A stretch of DNA of 64,000 bases, from assembly GCF_004340875.1 (NCBI RefSeq), contig NZ_SLXQ01000006.1, positions 1 through 64,000 on the forward strand. The letters run 5' to 3'. Shown piece by piece: positions 37,186 through 46,473 of the stretch. Position 1 is the stretch's first letter; each line of letters opens with the position of its first letter. The DNA comes from Tamaricihabitans halophyticus. GTDB lineage: Bacteria > Actinomycetota > Actinomycetes > Mycobacteriales > Pseudonocardiaceae. The notes below the pieces were generated by a model. That model was not told the origin of the DNA and ran no database searches. It saw nothing but the letters and a program-made list of their open reading frames with translations. A program made the position numbers and the translations under genes.

Positions 37186-37506
37186 ATGATCGCCGTCTGC
37201 CGTACCGACGAGATCGCTACCGGGGAATCGGTCAAGTTCGACGCTGATGTGCCCATCGCGGTGTTCAACGCCGACGGTGAGTTCTACGCGGTAGACGACA
37301 CCTGCAGCCACCAGGACGCCTCGCTCTCGGACGGGTTCCTGGAAGGCTGCTATGTCGAGTGCCCGCTGCACGCCGCGCTGTTCGATCTGCGCACTGGTAT
37401 GCCGAGCTGCCTGCCGGCAAAGCGTCCGATTCGGACGCACATGGTCAGCGTGGAAGACGGCTGGATCTACGTCAATGTCGCCGGCCAGTCCGAAGAGGTC
37501 GCGTAA
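37186..37506 (+). CDS. Rieske-type [2Fe-2S] ferredoxin
   Basis: 106 residues, a stand-alone Rieske ferredoxin. Cluster ligands Cys40, His42 in DDTCSHQDASL and Cys59, His62 in CPLHAALFDL. Start ATG is preceded by GGAGGTGAC. It should shuttle electrons from the ferredoxin reductase encoded downstream (start 37600) to the Rieske oxygenase encoded divergently (33156-34328). Most described GbcAB betaine monooxygenases instead use one reductase that carries its own 2Fe-2S domain. Confidence 0.92.
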   Translation: MIAVCRTDEIATGESVKFDADVPIAVFNADGEFYAVDDTCSHQDASLSDGFLEGCYVECPLHAALFDLRTGMPSCLPAKRPIRTHMVSVEDGWIYVNVAGQSEEVA

Positions 37507-37599
37507 CCGAGCAAGTTGGGGTGCGGGACCGACCGCACCCACGAACGCCAGGCACCACCCCCGAATGGTTCCCCGCTCATAGCTCCGTGTGGAGGCGAA

Positions 37600-38778
37600 A
37601 TGGACACCATCGCCGTCGTCGGCGCCTCGCTCGCCGGGTTCTCCACGGCCCAGCAGCTACGCGCTATCGGGTTCGACGGTCGACTCGTGCTGATCGGGAG
37701 CGAAGCTCAGCTCCCCTATGACCGGCCACCACTTTCCAAAGGCTTTCTCACCGGCGAGCTGACCGCCGATGACCTTCCACTTGCCGAGCAAACCGACTTC
37801 GACGAACTGGCGGCCGAATGGGAACTTGGTCGGACCGCCGTCGCGCTTCGCCCCGAACAGGCGGCCGTTGAGCTGGACGACGGCCGGACGATCGAAGCGG
37901 ATGGGGTGGTCGTGGCGACCGGGGCGAGCCCCCGCTCGTTGCCGGGAACCGAAGGGATCGCCGGCATTCACCTGCTGCGCTCGCTTGCCGACGCCGAGCG
38001 CCTGCGCGCGGACCTGAGCACCGGCAGCCCGCGGGTAGCGATCATCGGGGCTGGGTTCATCGGTGCCGAGGTAGCCGCGTCCTGCCGCACGCTTGGCTTG
38101 GACACGACGCTGATCGACACCACCGAGCTGCCGCTGGCCGGCTTGCTCGGTGACGAGTTCGCCGGAGTATGCGCGCGGATGCACACCGAGCACGGCGTCC
38201 AGCTGCGCTATGGCGCGAAAGTCAGCGAGCTGCGTACCGACGGCTCGCGGGTGACCGGGGTGGCACTGTCCACAGGCGAGCTCATCGATGCCGATGTGGT
38301 GCTCGTGGGCATTGGCGTGGCGCCGAACATCGACTGGTTGGCCGGCAGCGGACTGGCGCTCGGGGACGGGGTGCTCTGCGATTCCGGCTGTGTGACGAGC
38401 AATCCCGCCGTGGTCGCGGTTGGCGATGTGGCGAACGTGTACCGCCCGGACCGCGGCACGCGGGCGCGCACCGAGCACTGGACGAGCGCGACGCAGCAGG
38501 CCGCGACGGCCGCGGGCAATCTGCTGCTCAGCAATACCACGCAGGAAGTCCAGTCGGTGCCCTACTTCTGGTCCGACCAGCACGGCGTGCGGATCCAGTT
38601 CGCCGGCACACCGCAACCGGCCGACGAGATCACCGTGGTGGACGGCGCGGTGGACGATCGCCGGTTCGTGGCGAACTACGTGCGAGACGGCCAGCTCGTC
38701 GCGGTACTCGCGCTGAACAACCCGCGCGCCTTCGCCCGCGCCCGGCGCGCCATCGGCCGCCCCGCCGTCGCGGCCTAG
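37600..38778 (+). CDS. FAD-dependent ferredoxin reductase
   Basis: 392 residues from the ATG at 37600, preceded by GGAGG; a longer frame from 37516 lacks support. Two nucleotide motifs: TIAVVGASLAGFSTAQQLR for FAD and VAIIGAGFIGAEVAASCR for NAD(P)H. V-A-V-G-D-V-A-N and the C-terminal reductase domain (YFWSDQHGVRIQFAG) match the rubredoxin/putidaredoxin-reductase-like family that serves dioxygenases. It follows the Rieske ferredoxin by 93 bp, so both are probably co-transcribed and deliver NADH electrons to the betaine oxygenase. Confidence 0.92.
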   Translation: MDTIAVVGASLAGFSTAQQLRAIGFDGRLVLIGSEAQLPYDRPPLSKGFLTGELTADDLPLAEQTDFDELAAEWELGRTAVALRPEQAAVELDDGRTIEADGVVVATGASPRSLPGTEGIAGIHLLRSLADAERLRADLSTGSPRVAIIGAGFIGAEVAASCRTLGLDTTLIDTTELPLAGLLGDEFAGVCARMHTEHGVQLRYGAKVSELRTDGSRVTGVALSTGELIDADVVLVGIGVAPNIDWLAGSGLALGDGVLCDSGCVTSNPAVVAVGDVANVYRPDRGTRARTEHWTSATQQAATAAGNLLLSNTTQEVQSVPYFWSDQHGVRIQFAGTPQPADEITVVDGAVDDRRFVANYVRDGQLVAVLALNNPRAFARARRAIGRPAVAA

Positions 38779-38780
38779 AG

Positions 38781-38808
38781 CCGCAATTATCCCCCTAGGA
38801 AATGCGAT
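38781..38808 (+). repeat. Dispersed intergenic repeat, degenerate copy
   Basis: CCGCAATTATCCCCCTAGG followed by AAATGCGAT resembles module A with several substitutions. It overlaps the end of the convergent IclR gene (stop at 38795). Low similarity, listed because its position fits the pattern of the other copies. Confidence 0.35.
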
Positions 38809-39604
38809 TCGCGGCGTCCGAGCGGGTGTCGCCGAGGTAGCCGAGCTGCGCGGACAACTCGTCCACGGCTTCCAGCATCGTGTCCACCACCTCGGGCACC
38901 CGCTTACGGGAGAACCGGTATGACGGCCCGGACGAGCTCATCGCGGCGATCACCGTGCCGTCCTCGGCCCGCACCGGTACCGCCGCGGCATTCAACCCGA
39001 CTTCCAGTTCCTCGAAGCAGGCCGCGAAACCATGCGCCACGATCGTGTCCAGATCCTTGCGCAACCGCCCCGGCTCGATCACGGTACGCGGCGTGTACTT
39101 GGTGAGCGTGCCGGTCAGCAGCGATTCCTGGTCAGCTGGCTCGGCGTAGGCGAGCAACACTTTCCCGCTCGAGGTGGCGTGTAGCGGCGTACGCTGCCCC
39201 ACCCAGTTGTGCGCGGTCACCGAGGCGGTACCGCGCACCTGGTTGATGTTGATCGCTACGTCGTCGTCGCGGATCGCCAGGTTCACGGTCTCCCCCAGCT
39301 GCCTCGCCAGCGCCTCACAGAACGGCCGGCCCAGCTGGGTGAGGTCCAACCGGTTGGTCGCCGCACCAGCGAGGCGGACCACCCCGAACCCGATCGCGTA
39401 CTTGCCACGCTCGCTCAGCTGCTCCACCAGCCCACGCGTTTCCAGCACGCTGACCAGGCGCGATGCGGTCGACTTGTGTACCCCCAGCTCGGCCGCGATC
39501 TCGGTGATCCCCGCTTCGCCGTGCAGCGCGAGCAGTTCGAGGATCGTGACGGCACGATCCACCGACTGAACCAGGCTCGCGCGGCCTTCTTGCGGGTTCC
39601 CCAT
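38795..39604 (-). CDS. IclR-family transcriptional regulator (betaine locus)
   Basis: 269 residues. N-terminal winged helix-turn-helix (about 12-75): G-I-T-E-I-A-A-E-L-G-V-H-K-S-T-A-S-R-L-V-S-V-L. The effector domain carries HATSSGKVLLAYAE. Located between the betaine monooxygenase genes and the sox operon, in a position to control either. It converges on the ferredoxin reductase gene with 16 bp between stops. The dyads at 36935-37143 are its most plausible targets; whether it represses or activates cannot be read from the sequence. Confidence 0.88.
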   Translation of the reverse strand: MGNPQEGRASLVQSVDRAVTILELLALHGEAGITEIAAELGVHKSTASRLVSVLETRGLVEQLSERGKYAIGFGVVRLAGAATNRLDLTQLGRPFCEALARQLGETVNLAIRDDDVAININQVRGTASVTAHNWVGQRTPLHATSSGKVLLAYAEPADQESLLTGTLTKYTPRTVIEPGRLRKDLDTIVAHGFAACFEELEVGLNAAAVPVRAEDGTVIAAMSSSGPSYRFSRKRVPEVVDTMLEAVDELSAQLGYLGDTRSDAANRIS

Positions 39605-39683
39605 GGCGCAACCGTAACCGGTCGCGATGTACGTTCGAGCACAACCCGGTCAGGATCGGGCTCCTGACCGCACCCTCGGCCGG

Positions 39684-40538
39684 CTAGCTGAACACCACGG
39701 TTCGATCGTCGTCCAGGAAAACCCGCTGTTCACAGTGCCAGCGGACGGCGCGCGACAGGGCAAGACATTCGGCGTCCCTGCCGACCTTGGCCAGCTGTTC
39801 GGGTGAGTACGTGTGGTCGATCCGGATCAGCTCCTGTTCGATGATCGGCCCTTCGTCCAGTTGCGGGGTCACGTAGTGCGCGGTCGCCCCGACGAACTTC
39901 ACTCCTCGGTCGTAGGCCTGGTGGTACGGCTTCGCTCCCTTGAAGCTCGGCAGGAACGAATGGTGAATGTTGATCGCCCGACCGCGTAGCCGCTCGCAGA
40001 GCTCGTCGGAAAGGATCTGCATGTACCTGGCGAGCACCACCAGCGAGATGTCGTGTTCGTCGACAAGTTCGAGCAACCGAGCTTCGGCAGCGGGTTTGCT
40101 GTCCTGGCGCACCGGTAGATGTTCGAACGGCACACCGTGGAACCGGGCAAGCTGACCGGCGTCCGGATGGTTGGACACCACCAGCGCGATATCCGCCGAG
40201 AGGGTGTCGGTCTGCCAGCGATAGAGCAGATCGTTCAAGCAGTGGCTGGCCTTGGATGCCATCACCAGCAGCCGCGGCCGATCACTTCCCGGCCGCAGGG
40301 TCCAGTCCATCCCGCACCGGTCGGCCACCGCGCCGAACCGTTCCGCCAGCTCATCGGTGGGCAGTTCGGGATGCGCGAGGAATTCCACGCGCATGCTGAA
40401 CCTGCCCGTGCCACGGTCGCCGAACTGCCGGTTGTCCAGGATGTCGCAACCGTGGTCCACCAGGAACCTGCTGACCTCGTGGACCAGCCCGGCACGCTCC
40501 GGGCAGCTCAGCGCGAGGACCAAACGCTGCTCGCTCAT
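39684..40538 (-). CDS. purU: Formyltetrahydrofolate deformylase
   Basis: 284 residues from the ATG at 40538, which overlaps the soxG stop by 4 bp. N-terminal ACT domain (about 1-80; LVLALSCPERAGLVHEVSRF) and C-terminal formyltransferase-like hydrolase domain with INIHHSFLPSFKGAKPYHQA and VGATAHYVTPQLDEGPII, giving the catalytic Asn-His-Asp set. It hydrolyses 10-formyl-THF to formate and THF. As the last gene of the sarcosine oxidase operon it would recycle the one-carbon-loaded folate that sarcosine oxidation generates. Confidence 0.95.
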   Translation of the reverse strand: MSEQRLVLALSCPERAGLVHEVSRFLVDHGCDILDNRQFGDRGTGRFSMRVEFLAHPELPTDELAERFGAVADRCGMDWTLRPGSDRPRLLVMASKASHCLNDLLYRWQTDTLSADIALVVSNHPDAGQLARFHGVPFEHLPVRQDSKPAAEARLLELVDEHDISLVVLARYMQILSDELCERLRGRAINIHHSFLPSFKGAKPYHQAYDRGVKFVGATAHYVTPQLDEGPIIEQELIRIDHTYSPEQLAKVGRDAECLALSRAVRWHCEQRVFLDDDRTVVFS

Positions 40539-41182
40539 CGCGACTTCCCCTCGGTTCGAATCGTCGCCGACAGCCAGTCGGCCAGATAGTCGGCGAACGA
40601 GCCACGCACCAGGATCCGGTAGCTCGGCCGGTCGTCCAGCTGCCACAGCACGACCTGCGCGCGGGCGAGCATCGTCTGCACGCAGTCGCCGCTACCGAAC
40701 GCCCGTGGGTGCAGGTCCACGGCACAACCGCTTTCCAGCACCGCCCGCGCGCTCGCGCCAGCGAGGAGCAAGGTAGTCCGGTTGGCCGAGACATCCACCG
40801 CCGAACCGAGCGAACCGTCCAGCGCGGCGGCCAGTCGCTCGGTGAGTTCGGCGGCCAAGCCGTCCGGGGCGACGATCAACCATTCGTCCGGCCCCAGCCA
40901 CAGAGCTGTCAATGAACCCAGAGCCGTCAACGAACCCAGCGCCGTCGACGAACCGTCCGCGACCCTGGCCACGGTGTTCGGCCGGCCGGGCAGCGTAAGA
41001 CCAAGTTCCCGCTCGATCCGCGCGAGCGCCGGACTACCTGGATGTACCCGCAGGTTCACCTGGGTCAGGAACGGTTCCTCCCGCAGGCTCACCCTCGGCA
41101 CCAGCTGGCCAAGCTCGGCGAACTCGGCTTCCCGGTGTGCCAGCGGGCTACGCCGCAGGGCGGCGGTTTCAGCGACCATCAC
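40535..41182 (-). CDS. soxG: Sarcosine oxidase gamma subunit
   Basis: 215 residues. Heterotetrameric sarcosine oxidase gamma family: RRSPLAHREAEF at the start and WLGPDEWLIV in the middle, with R-T-T-L-L-L-A-G-A-S-A-R later. The gamma chain sits against the alpha chain and has no cofactor. The start is GTG 41182 or ATG 41179, both inside the end of soxA; GAGGAGGG lies upstream. An expanded 18-bp tandem repeat (40901-40954) adds a repeated hexapeptide just before the conserved WLGPDEW segment, which is unusual for the family. Confidence 0.88.
   Translation of the reverse strand: MMVAETAALRRSPLAHREAEFAELGQLVPRVSLREEPFLTQVNLRVHPGSPALARIERELGLTLPGRPNTVARVADGSSTALGSLTALGSLTALWLGPDEWLIVAPDGLAAELTERLAAALDGSLGSAVDVSANRTTLLLAGASARAVLESGCAVDLHPRAFGSGDCVQTMLARAQVVLWQLDDRPSYRILVRGSFADYLADWLSATIRTEGKSR
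40901..40954. repeat. Three-copy 18-bp tandem repeat inside soxG
   Basis: Units at 40901-40918, 40919-40936 and 40937-40954 differ at only a few bases (first CAGAGCTGTCAATGAACC, second CAGAGCCGTCAACGAACC). In the soxG frame each adds six residues of the type T-A-L-G-S-L, so copy-number change is in frame. Confidence 0.9.
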
Positions 41183-44048
41183 GGCGGTTTCCCTCCTCGT
41201 CGTAGAACACCGGCTTGGTCACCCGCGCCGGTACCGTGCGCTCACCAAGCGGCGCGTGCACCACCTCACCGATCCGTGCCCTGCCAGACTCGATCAGCGC
41301 CAGCGCGAAGCCCCGATCCAGCACCGCGCTGCGGTAACTGGAGGTCACGTGGCCGAGCATCGGTACCGGCGGATTCAGTTGCACCGGGGGCTCCACCAGC
41401 GCGGCACCCTCCGGCAGTACCTCGTCCGGATCCAACGGCAGCAGTCCGACCAGCTGTTTGCGGTTGGTTCGCGCGGTATCCGGCCGGGCGAACGAGCGCT
41501 TGCCGATGAAGTCCTTGTGCTTGGCGATCGCCCAGCCCATACCGAGATCGTCCGGGGTCACCGTGCCGTCGGTGTCCTGCCCGACGATCGGGAAGCCCTT
41601 CTCCGCGCGCAGCACGTGCATCGTCTCGGTGCCGTACGGCGTGATGCCGTAGTCCGCACCCGCGGCATACACCTGCTCCCACAGCGCGAGACCGAACCAG
41701 CTGGCCACATTGACTTCGAAGGCGAGCTCACCGGAGAACGAGATCCGGCAGATCCGGGCGGGGATACCGCTGGCCAGGGTGGTCTCCCGATGCGCCATGA
41801 ACGGGAACGCGGCCGCCGACACGTCCAGGTCCGGCGCGAGCCGCGCAATGACGTCCCGGGAGTCCGGCCCAACCACCGCAACGGTCGACCACTGTTCGGT
41901 GACCGAGGTGCAGTGCACGGCCAGATCCGGCCACTCGGTCTGCAGCCACTCTTCCAGCCAGTCGAGCACCGCGGCCGCGTTGCCGGTCGTGGTGGTCATC
42001 AGGTAGCGGTCCTCGGCAAGCCGCAGGCTCACGCCGTCGTCGAACACCATGCCGTCCGCCTTGCACTGCAAGCCGTACCGCGCGGAGCCGACCGCCAACT
42101 TGGCGAAACCGTTGGTATAGATCCGGTTCAGGAACTCCGGCGCATCAGGGCCAACGATCTCGATCTTGCCGAGAGTGGAGGCGTCCTGCATCGCCACCCC
42201 GGTGCGCGCCGCGCGGCATTCGCGCAGCACCGCCTGCTCCATGTCTTCGCCGTGCAGCGGGTAGTACCAGGGCCGCTTCCACTGCCCGACGTTCTCGAAC
42301 AGCGCGCCGTGCTCGACGTGCCAGGAATGGATCGGAGTGGTCCGCACCGGATCGCTCAGCTCAGCGCGGTCCCTGCCGGCGAGCAGGCTGAAGGTCACCG
42401 GCGTGTAGGGCGGGCGGAACGTGGTGGTGCCAACATCGCCAATGGAGGCTTGCCCGAGCGCTTCGGCCAGCACGCCGATCGCGTTCACTCCGCTGGTCTT
42501 GCCCTGGTCGGCGCCGGTGCTGATGGTGGTGTAGCGCTTCACGTGCTCCACCGAGACCATCCCCGTGCCGACCGCGCGCCACACGTCGCGGACGGTGGCA
42601 TCCCGTTGCAAGTCAACGAAATGCGTGGTCCAGTCGGCCGGATCGGCGGTTTCGCCTGGCACCAACCAGAGCTGGCGTGGCCGGCTTGGCCGCGGCGCGC
42701 CGCGTACCTCGGGGGCAGCGGGGGCGGCTACCCGGTAACCCGCCTCGGTGGCCGCCTTGGCTCCGGCGCACTGGCCCTGCGCCACGCAGCCGGCGAGGTC
42801 GAAGGTGCCACGCGCGGCACCGATCACCTGCCTGCTCGCGGTCACCGGTTCGGCAGGCACGAAGGCGGCCGCGCAGTCGTCCCAGCGCAGCTGACCGCCG
42901 GCCTGGCCATACAGATGCACCACGGGGCTCCAGCCACCGCCGACCGCGAGCAGGTCGCAGTCCAGCTCGCGCACCGCGCCGGTGATCGCGCCGTCCGCGT
43001 CGATCGGCGCCACCCGGACCCCGGTGATCCGCTGCGCACCATGGGTACCGACCACGGCTGAGCCGGTGATCACCTCGGCGCCGGCATCGCGCACCGAGTC
43101 CACGAGCACCTGCGGTGGTTCGGGCCGCGCGTCGACGAGCGCGCTGACCTCGCCGCCCGCCGCGAGCAGATCGAGCGCGGTGTCGTAGGCACTGTCCGAT
43201 GAGGTGAACACGACCGCCCTGCGGCCGGGGAGTACCGCGAACCGGTTCAGGTACCGGCGAACGGCCCCGGCGAGCATGATGCCCGGCCGGTCGTTGTCCG
43301 CGAACACGATCGGGCGCTCGTGCGCCCCGGTCGCGATGATCACCTGCTTCGCCCTGACGTGCCACAACCGTTGTGCGATGCCAGACGCATCCGGGTTCCG
43401 CTGGGCGATCAGCAGGTAGTTGTGGTCGTAGTAGCCGACCACCGTGGACGAGGTGAGCACCCGGGTTTCCGGTGCCTCGAGCAGTTGCCGGCCTTGCTGC
43501 TTGATCCAGTCCGCCGCGGCCGCCCCGTCGATCTGCTCCGCGCGGGCATCGAGTAGCGCACCGCCGAGTTCCCTGCGCTCCTCGGCCACGAGCACCCTTG
43601 CGCCACTGCGGGCCGCCACCGCCGCGGCGGCGAGGCCGGCGGGGCCCGCGCCGATCACGACCACGTCGGCATGCACGTACTTCTTGTCGCACAAGGTATC
43701 CGCGCCGGGTACGCGTTCGCTGGCGTCGAGCCGGCCGATCCCGGAGAGGCTGTCCGCGACCAGTCCGTCGACCAGCTCGACGGTGGTCGCCGGCAACATC
43801 GTGGCCTGCTGCGGCGCGCGCAGCCGGACCAGCGCGTTCGGTTCCTCGGTGCCCGCGCTGACCACACCCCTCGGCCGGTCGGCGTAGATCGAGGGGCCGT
43901 AGCCGAGCACGCCGTTCGCGAGCAGCGCGGAGGCGAGCGTGTCCCCTGGGTGGCCGGTGTACTCCGTGCCGTCGAAGGTGAATCGCAGGATCCGAGTCCG
44001 GTCGATCCGGTCGCCCGAAGCGCCAGACAGTCGATTCGTGTTGATCAT
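41169..44048 (-). CDS. soxA: Sarcosine oxidase alpha subunit
   Basis: 959 residues, full length for the alpha chain. N-terminal 2Fe-2S-ferredoxin-like Fer2_4 region (FTFDGTEYTGHPGDTLASALL), an NAD-binding domain with VVIGAGPAGLAAAAVAARSG, and a C-terminal GcvT/aminomethyltransferase-like half (from about residue 580) that binds tetrahydrofolate. With beta, gamma and delta chains it oxidises sarcosine to glycine, H2O2 and 5,10-methylene-THF. It overlaps soxD by 4 bp and the soxG start by 14 bp. Confidence 0.95.
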   Translation of the reverse strand: MINTNRLSGASGDRIDRTRILRFTFDGTEYTGHPGDTLASALLANGVLGYGPSIYADRPRGVVSAGTEEPNALVRLRAPQQATMLPATTVELVDGLVADSLSGIGRLDASERVPGADTLCDKKYVHADVVVIGAGPAGLAAAAVAARSGARVLVAEERRELGGALLDARAEQIDGAAAADWIKQQGRQLLEAPETRVLTSSTVVGYYDHNYLLIAQRNPDASGIAQRLWHVRAKQVIIATGAHERPIVFADNDRPGIMLAGAVRRYLNRFAVLPGRRAVVFTSSDSAYDTALDLLAAGGEVSALVDARPEPPQVLVDSVRDAGAEVITGSAVVGTHGAQRITGVRVAPIDADGAITGAVRELDCDLLAVGGGWSPVVHLYGQAGGQLRWDDCAAAFVPAEPVTASRQVIGAARGTFDLAGCVAQGQCAGAKAATEAGYRVAAPAAPEVRGAPRPSRPRQLWLVPGETADPADWTTHFVDLQRDATVRDVWRAVGTGMVSVEHVKRYTTISTGADQGKTSGVNAIGVLAEALGQASIGDVGTTTFRPPYTPVTFSLLAGRDRAELSDPVRTTPIHSWHVEHGALFENVGQWKRPWYYPLHGEDMEQAVLRECRAARTGVAMQDASTLGKIEIVGPDAPEFLNRIYTNGFAKLAVGSARYGLQCKADGMVFDDGVSLRLAEDRYLMTTTTGNAAAVLDWLEEWLQTEWPDLAVHCTSVTEQWSTVAVVGPDSRDVIARLAPDLDVSAAAFPFMAHRETTLASGIPARICRISFSGELAFEVNVASWFGLALWEQVYAAGADYGITPYGTETMHVLRAEKGFPIVGQDTDGTVTPDDLGMGWAIAKHKDFIGKRSFARPDTARTNRKQLVGLLPLDPDEVLPEGAALVEPPVQLNPPVPMLGHVTSSYRSAVLDRGFALALIESGRARIGEVVHAPLGERTVPARVTKPVFYDEEGNRRDGR

Positions 44049-44323
44049 GAGGTCACCGGCTTCCGTGCTCCGATGGGGTAAGTCGCCTTGACGTCATTGG
44101 TCCCGGTATCCCGGACCGCGTTGAACCAGCGCCGGCAACCGGCCGAGTGCACCCAGCGCTCCGCGTACGGGCCGCGCGGGTTGTCTCGGATGAACACGTA
44201 CTCCGCCCACTGCGCGTCGGTCAGCGCATGCGGATCTTCGGGGTAGGGCACATGGGCCTGGCCGCCGTAGCCGAACTCGGTCTCATCCCTGCCACCGCAC
44301 CACGGGCATTCGATCAACAACAT
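44045..44323 (-). CDS. soxD: Sarcosine oxidase delta subunit (zinc-binding)
   Basis: 92 residues from the ATG at 44323, preceded by GGGAGC; the open frame extends 18 codons further without support. MLLIECPWCGGRDETEFGYG at the N-terminus and WVHSAGCRRWFNAVRDT later give the Cys/His zinc-binding set of SoxD. It overlaps soxA by 4 bp. The delta chain is structural in the heterotetramer. Confidence 0.95.
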   Translation of the reverse strand: MLLIECPWCGGRDETEFGYGGQAHVPYPEDPHALTDAQWAEYVFIRDNPRGPYAERWVHSAGCRRWFNAVRDTGTNDVKATYPIGARKPVTS

Positions 44324-44345
44324 GACAAGCTCCCAGAAGACGTGC

Positions 44346-45578
44346 TCAGTGCGCGACCGCGGCCGCGCCGTGCTCATCGATCAGTGCACCGGTGACAAAC
44401 CGGTCGAGGGCGTACGGCGCGTTGAGCGAGTGCGCGGCGCCGGTCGCCAGGGTGTGCGCGAAGGTCCAGCCGGCGGCCGGGGTGGCCTTGAACCCGCCGG
44501 TACCCCAACCACAGTTGACGAACAGGTTCTCGATGGGCGTCGGACTGATCACCGGGGAAGCATCCGGCGTGACGTCCACAATGCCCGCCCAGGTCCGCAA
44601 CACCTGGGCACGGGCGAACATCGGGAACAGTTCGATGGCGGCGGCCATCTGGTGTTCGATCACCGGAATCGAGCCGCGCTGGGTGTACGAGTTGTACGCG
44701 TCCACGCCGGCGCCGAGGACCAGTTCGCCCTTATGCGCCTGACTCACGTAAACGTGCACATGGTTGGACATCACCACGGTGGGATGAATCGGTTCCAGTA
44801 GCTCGGAAACCAGGGCCTGCAAGGGATGGCTCTGAATCGGCAGGCGTAGCCCGAGCTGCTCGGTGAGCACGCTGGTACGCCCGGCGGCGGCAAGGCCGAT
44901 CCTGCCGGCGTTGATGGTGCCCTTGCTGGTGTGGACGCCGGTGACCCGATCACCGTCCGGCGAGGTGACGAACCCGGTTACCTCGCAACCCTGGATCAGG
45001 TCGATGCCCATCGCGTCGCACTGCCTGGCAAGCGCCCAGGCCACGTGGTCATGTTTGGCGATCCCCGCGCGCGGCTGGAAGGTGGCGCCAAGTACCGGAT
45101 AGCGCGTATCGCTCGAGGTGTTGATGATCGGGCAGATCTTCGCCACCTCGTCCGGGGTCAGCCATTCCGCGTCCACCCCGCCAAGCTGGTTGCTGAACAC
45201 CCTGCGCCGGGAATCCCGCACGTCTTGCAGGGTGTGCGCCAAGTTCAGCACGCCGCGCTGGCTGAACAGGAAGTCGTAGTCCAGGTCATCCGGCCAGGTT
45301 TCCCAGAGCCGCAGCGCGTGCTCGTAAAGGGCGGCGCTTTCCTCGAGCAGGTAGTTGGACCTGATGATGGTCGTATTGCGGGCCATGTTGCCGCCGGCGA
45401 GCCAGCCCCGTTCCAGCACCGCGACATTGGTGATGCCGTGTTGCCTGGCCAGGTAGAACGCCGTAGCCAGGCCATGCCCACCGGCACCGACGATCACGAT
45501 GTCGTAGCTGCTCTTCGGTTCCGGCGTACGCCACAGCCATTCGGGGTGTTCGGGCAGGGCACGCGGATCGTGAGACAT
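44346..45578 (-). CDS. soxB: Sarcosine oxidase beta subunit
   Basis: 410 residues. DAO-type FAD domain with [20 protein letters not shown], then [16 protein letters not shown], a characteristic beta-chain segment, and C-terminal [15 protein letters not shown]. The beta chain binds FAD, the covalent FMN and sarcosine. First gene of the soxBDAG-purU operon; GAGGAG precedes the ATG. The operon faces away from a GntR gene 145 bp upstream, with a perfect palindrome between them. Confidence 0.95.
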   Translation of the reverse strand: MSHDPRALPEHPEWLWRTPEPKSSYDIVIVGAGGHGLATAFYLARQHGITNVAVLERGWLAGGNMARNTTIIRSNYLLEESAALYEHALRLWETWPDDLDYDFLFSQRGVLNLAHTLQDVRDSRRRVFSNQLGGVDAEWLTPDEVAKICPIINTSSDTRYPVLGATFQPRAGIAKHDHVAWALARQCDAMGIDLIQGCEVTGFVTSPDGDRVTGVHTSKGTINAGRIGLAAAGRTSVLTEQLGLRLPIQSHPLQALVSELLEPIHPTVVMSNHVHVYVSQAHKGELVLGAGVDAYNSYTQRGSIPVIEHQMAAAIELFPMFARAQVLRTWAGIVDVTPDASPVISPTPIENLFVNCGWGTGGFKATPAAGWTFAHTLATGAAHSLNAPYALDRFVTGALIDEHGAAAVAH

Positions 45579-45688
45579 TCCCGTCTCCTCGCCGTCGACT
45601 GGTTGGAGGCTGCTTGCTGGTTCGCCTGCCCAGATCGCTTCGGACCTGTCACAATCTGACCAGCGAACTGTTCGGTTACTAGAATACG

Positions 45689-45702
45689 ACTGATATATCA
45701 GT
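45689..45702. promoter_or_regulatory. Perfect 14-bp palindrome in the soxB/GntR divergent promoter
   Basis: ACTGATATATCAGT is its own reverse complement. It lies 22 bp before the GntR start and 111 bp from soxB. FCD-type GntR proteins commonly bind short A/T-centred palindromes like this one. Confidence 0.72.
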
Positions 45703-45723
45703 TAGTACGTTAGGCTAAGCCCC

Positions 45724-46434
45724 GTGGCAGTAGACGTCAATCCCTTTGGGGAGAACCATCAACCTGGCACCACTCGGCCCGGCAACCAGTACCAGGCGAC
45801 GCCGCAGGGCGTGCCGTCCCAGGCCGAGCACGCATACCTGGCCTTACGCGATTTGATCTTGAGCTTGCAGCTGGCGCCGGGCGCGCCGGTACAGGAAGAG
45901 CCGCTGACAAAGGAGTTGGGGTTGGGCCGCACGCCGTTCCGGGAGGCGATCAAGAGACTCGAGGCGGAATCGCTTGTCGCGATCTATCCGCGCAGAGGCA
46001 CCTTCGTGACGGAGGTGAACATCACCGACCATGCGCTGATCGCCGATGTACGGCGGCGGCTGGAGGGACACGCGGCGCGCAGGGCCGCGGAACGGCTCAC
46101 CGAGATCGAGCGGGACGAATTGCGTGCGCTGGCAACGGAGATCGGCACGATGCCGGCGGGGCAGACCGCGATCATGGGGTTGGACACGCGAATCCACCGG
46201 ACGGTGTATCGCTGTACGCATAACCGGTATCTGGAGAGCACGCTGGGCCACTACTACAACCTGGCGCTGCGTATCTGGTGCCTGTTTTTCGACCAGCTCA
46301 CCGATGTGGCCCAGCATGTCGCCGAGCACACCACGCTGCTGGAAGCGATCATCGATGGCGACGCGGAAGCGGCCGATTCGATGGCGGTCGAGCACGTGGA
46401 TCACTTCGAACACGCGATCCGCCAAGTGATCTAA
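45724..46434 (+). CDS. GntR-family (FCD) regulator of the sox operon
   Basis: 236 residues from GTG; no clear Shine-Dalgarno sequence, so it may be leaderless. Winged-helix GntR domain (about 30-100) with APVQEEPLTKELGLGRTPFR and L-V-A-I-Y-P-R-R-G-T-F-V, then an all-helical FCD effector domain with the metal-ligand residues D-x-x-I-H-R (about 155) and later His residues in E-H-T-T-L and E-H-V-D-H-F-E-H. Divergent from soxBDAG-purU with a palindrome between; most likely the pathway-specific regulator. Confidence 0.88.
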   Translation: MAVDVNPFGENHQPGTTRPGNQYQATPQGVPSQAEHAYLALRDLILSLQLAPGAPVQEEPLTKELGLGRTPFREAIKRLEAESLVAIYPRRGTFVTEVNITDHALIADVRRRLEGHAARRAAERLTEIERDELRALATEIGTMPAGQTAIMGLDTRIHRTVYRCTHNRYLESTLGHYYNLALRIWCLFFDQLTDVAQHVAEHTTLLEAIIDGDAEAADSMAVEHVDHFEHAIRQVI

Positions 46435-46441
46435 CGCCGCG

Positions 46442-46466
46442 CGACCGCGTTCTTCAAGGTTAGCGA
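46442..46466 (-). repeat. Dispersed intergenic repeat, copy 6 (module B)
   Basis: On the minus strand: TCGCTAACCTTGAAGAA followed by CGCGGTC. Located directly after the GntR stop and before the hairpin at 46474, between convergent genes. Confidence 0.75.
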
Positions 46467-46473
46467 GCTTGTA

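Noticed and set aside
40901-40954. Possible CRISPR-like array
   Set aside because: The units are contiguous without spacers and lie in frame inside soxG; it is a simple tandem repeat.
40782-43061. 759-codon plus-strand frame over soxG/soxA
   Set aside because: Composition is that of a shadow frame and it crosses two conserved sox genes.
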